From Ignavibacteriales bacterium (GTDB lineage Bacteria; Bacteroidota; Ignavibacteria; Ignavibacteriales; Melioribacteraceae), in NCBI GenBank assembly GCA_020635285.1, contig JACKAB010000008.1, forward strand, positions 372,001 to 436,000: a stretch of DNA of 64,000 nucleotides, given 5' to 3'. The notes beneath the pieces were generated by a model. That model was not told the origin of the DNA and did not search any database. It saw nothing but the letters and a program-made list of their open reading frames with translations. A program made the position numbers and the translations under genes. Below, piece after piece: positions 58,019 through 64,000 of this stretch. The stretch's first letter is position 1. Each line of letters starts with the position of its first letter.

Positions 58019-59648
58019 CTACAGTTCTAATATTTGATGCTTAAATTCATGAATATCCAATTCATTATAGAGCCAATCGAAAAAATCAAATCCGTATTTG
58101 TTTACAAAATTAATAATACACAATTCTCTTTCCTTGCAAATTATCATTAGGGTAAACACTATTTCTTGCTTTAGTAATTTGTCTTACTGTTGCATCAAAT
58201 TTTACTTCTTGCGCTTTTAGCGATTTGGTTTTTAATATTTCCAGTTGATGAATAATTTTCTCTGCAGAATTTTTAGTAGAGTTGCTCAAAGTTTTATCAA
58301 ATGCTTCCAATGAATTAGCAAGCTGAGCAAAGGTTTTATCAAGTTGACTTGTAGCTGTGTTGAAAATAGATTCAACGCTATTTTCAGAAACACTATTTAA
58401 AACTTCATCTTTAAGTTCTTGCAAAGGTTTGAAAAATTGTGATGTGCTCAAATTATATTTCATCAAAATTTTAGCAATGTTGCTTTCTAAAATTGTTGCA
58501 GAAGCTCTTGGGAAAACAAAAGGATGCTGCAAATCAAAATGCTTGTATAGTGGAATTGCCTGAGCATAATAACTAACTTCACCAGGCCCGGCAATATAAA
58601 AACCCGTTGGGAAAAGATAATCTTCACAAATTGGTCTTAGTAAAACATTGGCGCTAAAACATTCCGGTTTTTCCTCCAGCATTTTCAGCATATCTTCTTT
58701 TGTAATTCTTTTTCGTTTTCCTTTTAACCTATATTCATCATCAACTGGTTCTATTAAATGTCTTCCTGTTTCATCAGATAAAAATATATTAATTGGTTTT
58801 ACTTTTACTTGTGAATGGTAATTTTCATCTAAATCGGCACTGGCAAGTAAAAACATCTTTTGTGTGTGTTTTGAAATCTAGTAGTTCTTTTTTGAAAATA
58901 GGGATTAGTAATTTTTTACATCCTTATCTTGCGGATTAAAAATTATTAAACCGGTGTCGTCAAAAATTTGAAATATTAATTTGAAAAATGATTCAGCTAA
59001 AGTCAATTTTGGATTTAAAACGTGATTAGTAAGTTTTAAGAAATCTTTACTAAAATCTGTTTGCCTAATTGTACTTTCTATTTTTAAATAAAAATCATTT
59101 ATTGATTCTTCAAACTTAAGATTGCCAACACTTCCTCTGTTTTCATCAGGTTCTTTTCCATCCGAATAAATTATTTTTTCAATTTCATTTTCATTATTGA
59201 CAATATTTACATTTGCAATTTCTTCAAAATCGTGATCATCGCCAGCCATCCAAAAAACCGGTACGAAATTAAATTCTTTAAAATTATTAATTAAATGCTC
59301 TGTTAATTTGATGGTTGTAAAAATTTTATAAATAGTATAAAGCGGTCCACCCATTAAGCCAAGCTGCTGTCCGGTAAAAACAGCGATTGTGTTTTCCTTC
59401 TTTAATAGTTCAATATTACTTTTAGTTTTATCAGAGTAATTAAAATCTTTGTATTGATTTTTAATTATCTTAGCAATTTCAGAACCATTTTGGTTTTGTA
59501 TTTTTTCAAACACTTCTTTATATGAATCTTCATCTCTAAAATTAATGTTGTAGTAATTTTTAACTTTTTCAAAATCATTTACGTAATCCAGAAAAAGCTG
59601 AGCACTCCCTGGAATTTTAGTAAAATCTATTAACATAACATTCTCCAT
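58019..59648 (-). CDS. bshC: Bacillithiol biosynthesis cysteine-adding enzyme BshC, frameshifted
   Basis: ATG 59648 opens MENVMLIDFTKIPGSAQLFL. Signatures: AVFTGQQLGLMGGPLYTIYK, VPVFWMAGDDHDFEE and, after a shift near 58880, LLRPICEDYLFPTGFYIAGP and a coiled-coil tail. A second shift near 58120 restores FVNKYGFDFFDWLYNELD with the stop at 58019. About 540 residues repaired, the usual length. BshC adds cysteine to glucosaminyl-malate in the last step of bacillithiol synthesis. bshA and bshB are not in the window. Confidence 0.88.
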
Positions 59649-59804
59649 TTCCTAATATTTTACTTGTAAAAATAAGAATCTTACTGTTAGTTTAACAGTT
59701 ATTTAGTTCTGCCGATTATTTACAACTAACGGTGATAAAACGCGTTTCTTTTATTTTGAACTCAATTTGACTAATTTGCAATTAAAATTTACTGAAAGAA
59801 TACT

Positions 59805-60817
59805 TTGGAAATAAATTTATTAGACTATTTTACATTTAAGCGATTTACAAATGCAGTTAAAATAGTTACATCATATCAAATCTCGCGAATAGTAAATAAA
59901 CCAGTTGTTTGGGGTATGCCAATGTCTTTTTCCATTGAGCCAACGAATCGCTGTAATTTAGAATGTCCAGAATGTCCATCCGGACTTGGCGCATTGACGA
60001 GAGAGCTTGGTTTGTTAAGTTTTGAGAATTTCAAAAATTGGATTGACCAAATTAAAACTACCGGATTTTATGTGCAGCTTTATTTTCAAGGTGAGCCTTT
60101 TATAAATAAGGATTTACCGAAGATGCTAAACTATGCACGTGAACAAAATGTTTATACATCAATAAGTACAAATGGATTACTGCTTAACGAAAAAAATATT
60201 GATACACTTTTAGAAAATCCTCCTGATAAATTAATCTTTTTCTATAGATGGGCTTGATGAGGAATCATATCAAAATTATAGAGTTGGCGGCACTTTTGGA
60301 AATGTTGATAAGGCTTTCCGGCTTTTTATGGATAAGAAAAAAAAATTAAATGTTAAAAAGCCATTTGTAGAATTTCAATTTATTGTGATGAAACAAAATC
60401 AGCATCAAATTGAAGATGTAAAAAAAATATGGAAAGGAACTTGGAGTTGATAAAATTGCGTTAAAAACAATGCAAGTTACATCATATGAAAGTGCTTTAC
60501 ATTTTCTTCCAACAATTCCAAAATTTAACAGATATAAAATTGAAAACAATACTTTTAGAATTAAGAAAAAATTAGGCAATAGATGTTTTGCATTGTGGAG
60601 AACCTCTGTAATTACTTGGGATGGAATTGTTGTTCCATGCTGCTATGATAAAGATGCGAAACACAAACTAGGAAATATAAAATCAAAAACATTTAAAGAA
60701 ATTTGGCTGAGCGAACATTATTATAATTTTAGGAAAGCAATTCTTAAAAATAGAAAAGCGGTTCCAATATGTACGAATTGTACGGAAGGCTTAAAGTTGA
60801 GTTTGTTTGATGAATAA
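59805..60817 (+). CDS. Radical SAM/SPASM-domain protein, frameshifted
   Basis: The radical-SAM cluster motif CNLECPECP (C-x3-C-x2-C) lies at about residue 50. A C-terminal SPASM-type Cys set follows: RCFALWRTSVITWDGIVVPC, with CYDKD after it, and PICTNCTEG. Two one-base shifts, at TTTTT near 60237 and at a run of A near 60425, break the frame; removing one base at each restores KLIFSIDGLDEESYQNY and KKYGKELGVDKIALKTM. Repaired length is about 336 residues. It could modify a peptide or a lipid-linked sugar. It is coupled to the flippase-like gene that overlaps its end. Confidence 0.85.
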
Positions 60818-61742
60818 AAATAGATTAAAACTTCTGGCAAAAATATTTATTGCAGTTGTTTTGCTTTATTATCTTGTTGATTATGTTAATTATGAAGAAA
60901 TAATTATTGCTCTAAAAAATTCTGATAAACAATTAATTATTTTAGTTTTCCTTTTAAGTTTTCTAAATATTTATTTACAGTTTATAAAATGGAAAGTTGT
61001 CTGTAATTCTCTAATTGGAGTTTTTGATGACAACAAAATTTGGCTATCTCTATTTTATGGATTCAGTGGGGGAATTGCGACTCCAATAAGAATTGGCGAA
61101 TATGTTGGACGAAAATTACCTTTTGAAAATACAACTTTAATGAAGGTTTCAATTGCAACAATGATAGAAAAATTTGCCTCACTATTTTTGGTTCTGATTA
61201 TTGGAGGAATTGGAGGTGCAATATTTTTATCGAAATATTACACAATTGCTCTTGCCGTACCAATATTATTGGGCTTAATAGGTTTTGTGATTATTATAAT
61301 TGCTTTATCAAAAGGTGTTAAGTTTTTAAGAATATTTTTGAACCAGCTTAGAAATAAATTTCCATTTTTTCAGAATTTATTTATAGAATTAAAATATGCG
61401 AAGGAATTAGGGAAAGAGAGTTTGAGGAAATTATTAACTTTCTCTTTACTTTTTTATTTTGTTTACATCTTACAATATGCTTTACTGGTTTTAGCTTTTA
61501 ACAATGGCGGCGATTTTTTTTCTGCAATTTGGGCCGGAACAATTGTGATGTTTGCAAAAAGTTTTCTATCGTTCATTTCTTTTGCTGATTTAGGAATTAG
61601 AGAAAGCGCATCAGTTTTTGTGCTTAGTAAAATTGGTTTATCAAAAGCTGTGGGATTTAATTCAGCAATATTTTTGTTTTTATTTAATCTCTTAATTCCT
61701 TCTATTATCGGTTTATTTTTATTAATCAAAAAAGACAAATGA
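60810..61742 (+). CDS. LPG-synthase-TM-like (UPF0104/AglD-type) membrane protein
   Basis: Start ATG 60810 (a TTG sits at 60807), overlapping the radical SAM gene by 8 bases. 310 residues with about eight membrane helices; the TPIRIGEYVGRKLPFENT and FADLGIRESASVFVLSKIG motifs are typical of the lysylphosphatidylglycerol-synthase transmembrane-like family, which includes AglD-type membrane proteins. It may flip or process a lipid-linked precursor. The stop overlaps the glycosyltransferase start (ATGA). Confidence 0.83.
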   Translation: MNKNRLKLLAKIFIAVVLLYYLVDYVNYEEIIIALKNSDKQLIILVFLLSFLNIYLQFIKWKVVCNSLIGVFDDNKIWLSLFYGFSGGIATPIRIGEYVGRKLPFENTTLMKVSIATMIEKFASLFLVLIIGGIGGAIFLSKYYTIALAVPILLGLIGFVIIIIALSKGVKFLRIFLNQLRNKFPFFQNLFIELKYAKELGKESLRKLLTFSLLFYFVYILQYALLVLAFNNGGDFFSAIWAGTIVMFAKSFLSFISFADLGIRESASVFVLSKIGLSKAVGFNSAIFLFLFNLLIPSIIGLFLLIKKDK

Positions 61743-62869
61743 TTTTTCTTCTTATAATATTTGCACTTCTTAGTTTTAACTACCTCATTTTTTTGCTCAA
61801 CATTGTTAGAGGAATTAGAATTGTTAAAAATGATAATTCAGAAAATGACAATAAAGATTTCGTAAGTGTAATCATTCCATTTAGAAACGAAGAAGAAAAT
61901 TTATTAAAAAATTTAGCAAGTATAGAATCACAATCGGTTCCAAAAACTCAATATGAAATAATTTATGCTAATGATAATTCTGATGACAACTCCGTTAACG
62001 TTTTGGAGAATGCAAAAAGCTGGAGTAATGTTAAAATTATTAATTCAGACTTGAACTTGGAAGAACGCGGACACAAAAAAATTGCTCTCACAAAAGCTAT
62101 TGAAGAAGCTAAAGGCGAAATAATAATTACGACTGATGCTGATTGTATTCACGGAAGAGATTGGCTTAAAACAATGATAAATAAATTTGATGATGAAACT
62201 GCATTTGTTTCTGGTCCGGTTGAGTTTATTGAAGATGAAACCACTTTTTCAAAATTACAGAGATTGGAATTCTCAAGTTTAATTTTAGTTGGTGCCGGAT
62301 TAATTGGTAAAGACGAACCAATAATTTGTAATGCTGCAAATTTAGGCTTTAGAAAATCAGTCTTTAATTTGGTAAATGGTTATGAGGGAAATCTAAATTT
62401 ATCATCCGGTGATGATGAATTTTTAATGCAGAAAATTACCAATGAAAAAAAGTATAAAATCAAATTTTGTTTTGATGATAAAGCAAAAAGTTTTACTCAA
62501 CCAAATTCAACAATTAGTCAATTTTTTAATCAAAGAAAACGTTGGGCAAGCAAAAGTTTATATTATGTTAAAAAATCAACAACTCTTAAGCTTGTAATGA
62601 TATTCTTATTTTATTTGGGAATTATAGCACAACTAATATTGGGATTATTTTACAATCAATTATTCTTGCTCAGTTTTTTCTTTAGTATGATTCTAAAAGT
62701 GATTACAGAATATCAAATTGTTCAAATTGATTCGAAAGAACTTTTTACTCCAGCAAATATTAAAATATTTTTCTTGGCTGAATTACTTCATATTCCATAT
62801 ATAATTATTTCGGGATTTTCGGGTTTGTTCGGGAATTATGAATGGAAAGGGAGGAAGATAAAAAGATAA
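61739..62869 (+). CDS. Membrane glycosyltransferase, family 2
   Basis: 376 residues: an N-terminal helix, a GT2 domain (SVIIPFRNEEENLLKNLASI, YANDNSDDNS, TTDADCIHG as the DxD motif, and the acceptor/QxxRW-like element NQRKRWASKS), then two or three C-terminal membrane helices. It probably adds a sugar to a lipid carrier or polymer. It overlaps the flippase-like gene by 4 bases, and its stop is shared with the deacetylase start. Confidence 0.9.
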   Translation: MIFLLIIFALLSFNYLIFLLNIVRGIRIVKNDNSENDNKDFVSVIIPFRNEEENLLKNLASIESQSVPKTQYEIIYANDNSDDNSVNVLENAKSWSNVKIINSDLNLEERGHKKIALTKAIEEAKGEIIITTDADCIHGRDWLKTMINKFDDETAFVSGPVEFIEDETTFSKLQRLEFSSLILVGAGLIGKDEPIICNAANLGFRKSVFNLVNGYEGNLNLSSGDDEFLMQKITNEKKYKIKFCFDDKAKSFTQPNSTISQFFNQRKRWASKSLYYVKKSTTLKLVMIFLFYLGIIAQLILGLFYNQLFLLSFFFSMILKVITEYQIVQIDSKELFTPANIKIFFLAELLHIPYIIISGFSGLFGNYEWKGRKIKR

Positions 62870-63513
62870 TGAAATGGAAATATAATCCGCCAAGTTTAAT
62901 AAAATCAGTATTCAGCGACTTTCAATGGAATTCAAAAGTGCCAAATATTTTAATAACTTTTGATGATGGACCTAATCCAAATACAACAGAATTTATATTA
63001 AAAGAACTTGATAATAATAAAATTAAATCAATCTTTTTTTGTGTTGGAGAAAACATTCAGAAATATCCGAATTTGGCAAAAGAGATAATCTCTGAAGGGC
63101 ACGAGATTGGAAACCATACGTTTAAACATCAAAAAATTACTAAACAATCAGTTGAAGAATTTAGTAAGTCAATTCAATTAACTCAAGAAATTGTAAAAGA
63201 GAATCTAAATTATGAAGTAAAATATTTCCGACCGCCGCACGGAAGATTTGATTTGCGGACTAAAAAAATATTGAACCAGTTTCAACTTCAAAGTGTTATG
63301 TGGTCTTTACTAACTTATGATTACAAAAATGATCTAAATATTGTTAAATTTGCACTTGCAGAATATTTAAGAAATGACTCAATAATTGTTCTGCACGATA
63401 GCAATAAATCAAAAGAAATTGTAGTTGATTCAATAAAATTAATTCTAGAAAAATCATCAAAAAAAGATTATCAAATTGGAACTCCATCTGAATGTTTGAA
63501 ACACTATTCATAA
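62869..63513 (+). CDS. Polysaccharide deacetylase (NodB-type)
   Basis: Start ATG 62869, sharing A with the preceding TAA and with GGGAGG 14 bases before; an upstream ATG at 62842 is less likely. 214 residues: LITFDDGPNPNTTEFIL (metal Asp pair), GHEIGNHTFKHQKIT (HxxxH), YFRPPHGRFDLRTKK and IIVLHDSN. A CE4 deacetylase acting on N-acetylated sugars. The partial glycosyltransferase begins 22 bases before its stop. Confidence 0.93.
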   Translation: MKWKYNPPSLIKSVFSDFQWNSKVPNILITFDDGPNPNTTEFILKELDNNKIKSIFFCVGENIQKYPNLAKEIISEGHEIGNHTFKHQKITKQSVEEFSKSIQLTQEIVKENLNYEVKYFRPPHGRFDLRTKKILNQFQLQSVMWSLLTYDYKNDLNIVKFALAEYLRNDSIIVLHDSNKSKEIVVDSIKLILEKSSKKDYQIGTPSECLKHYS

Positions 63514-64000
63514 TTATCATCTCTGCTTATTTCATTCAAGCTTTTCTTTTATCAGTGGGAGCTAAGAAAAAATTCAGCAAAATTAATGAAGACGAATTAC
63601 CGAAAGCAACAGTAATCGTTGCTGCAAGAAATGAAGAAAATAACATTAAAAATTGCCTTATTTCATTAAGTGAACTTAACTATCCAGCAGATAAATTAGA
63701 AATAATTATTGTTAATGATCACTCGGAAGATAATACTGAAAAAATCATTAAAGAATTTATTTCTGATAAACCAAATTTTAAAACAATAAAACCGATCAAA
63801 GAGTTTAAAAATGTTGTTGGAAAAGCACGCGCTATTGCAAATGGAATTGAGATTGCAAATGGAGAAATTATATTAACGACCGATGCTGATTGTATTGTAA
63901 ATCCAGATTGGGCTAAAACGATGGCGAGTTATTATACTAAAGATGTTGGAATGGTTTGCGGCTACACAAATCAAAAGTATAAAAATATTTTTGAAGCTGT
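63492..64000 (+). CDS. Glycosyltransferase family 2, 3' end outside the window
   Basis: ATG 63492 gives FIIIISAYFIQAFLLSVGAK (membrane anchor), then KATVIVAARNEENNIKNCL, IIIVNDHSEDNTEKII and TTDADCIVNPDW (DxD). It resembles the glycosyltransferase at 61739 (same A/F-R-N-E-E and TTDADCI motifs), suggesting a paralogous pair around the deacetylase. At least 169 residues are in the window; the frame runs off the end. Confidence 0.9.
   Translation, partial: MFETLFIIIISAYFIQAFLLSVGAKKKFSKINEDELPKATVIVAARNEENNIKNCLISLSELNYPADKLEIIIVNDHSEDNTEKIIKEFISDKPNFKTIKPIKEFKNVVGKARAIANGIEIANGEIILTTDADCIVNPDWAKTMASYYTKDVGMVCGYTNQKYKNIFEA

Noticed and set aside
1..64000. tRNA, rRNA or riboswitch genes
   Set aside because: The larger gaps (10230-10480, 33870-34080, 36050-36300, 39302-39470, 45565-45677) were read for cloverleaf and known conserved cores, and none was found.

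Overview
The window is AT-rich, gene-dense bacterial chromosome, most likely from the Bacteroidota/Ignavibacteria side of the tree. The reasons are a type IX secretion (T9SS) cluster with PorU, PorV and substrates carrying the C-terminal sorting domain, an HU/SPOR fusion protein beside ExbB-ExbD-TonB, a bacillithiol enzyme (BshC), several TAnnTTTG-type promoter elements, and bacterial microcompartment (BMC) shell genes. The assignment is inferred from gene content; no 16S gene or other marker proves it.

Layout. 1-6.9 kb: an envelope operon (TPR protein, outer-membrane barrel, HU-SPOR protein, exbB, exbD, tonB). 6.8-9.0 kb: four minus-strand genes (three small membrane proteins, one NHL propeller). 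9.0-10.2 kb: nth and an HD-domain gene. 10.5-22.6 kb: the T9SS block (porU, porV, an M6-like protein whose zinc motif is lost, a gluzincin/TolB/barrel protein, a DUF5683-like protein). 22.6-29.6 kb: housekeeping (der, a CoA-disulfide-reductase-like enzyme, upp, a TPR protein, rel/spoT, ruvX). 29.6-30.6 kb: two BMC shell genes. 30.7-36 kb: ybbR, tmk, ctpA, htpG. 36.3-45.5 kb: a deacetylase, a DEDDh-exonuclease/UvrC-like fusion, small genes, a TIGR00282 phosphoesterase, an orphan DNA methyltransferase, folD, a deoC with an N-terminal extension, trmH-like, aroA. 45.5-50.1 kb: a disturbed segment with two histidine kinase genes (one a remnant), a truncated ClC channel and a diverged second copy of the aroA 3' end. 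50.1-55.5 kb: the standout region. 55.6-64 kb: ettA, a hydrolase, bshC, and a membrane/envelope glycan cluster.

The standout region has the architecture of a chromosomal integron. Six unrelated genes, all on the minus strand, sit in five units separated by 120-140 bp imperfect palindromes. The palindromes are bounded by GTT-type core boxes like attC sites, and several gene ends lie inside them. The array starts at an attI-like site next to a divergently transcribed tyrosine recombinase. That recombinase has all the catalytic residues but seems to lack the extra segment that marks IntI integrases, so this may be an integron-like system run by a Xer-like enzyme.

Many genes, including essential-looking ones (ettA, bshC, ctpA), are interrupted by single-base shifts, mostly at A or T homopolymers. 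Translating across the shift restores family motifs. I read most of these as sequence errors rather than pseudogenes and give repaired gene spans. No rRNA, tRNA or CRISPR array was found.
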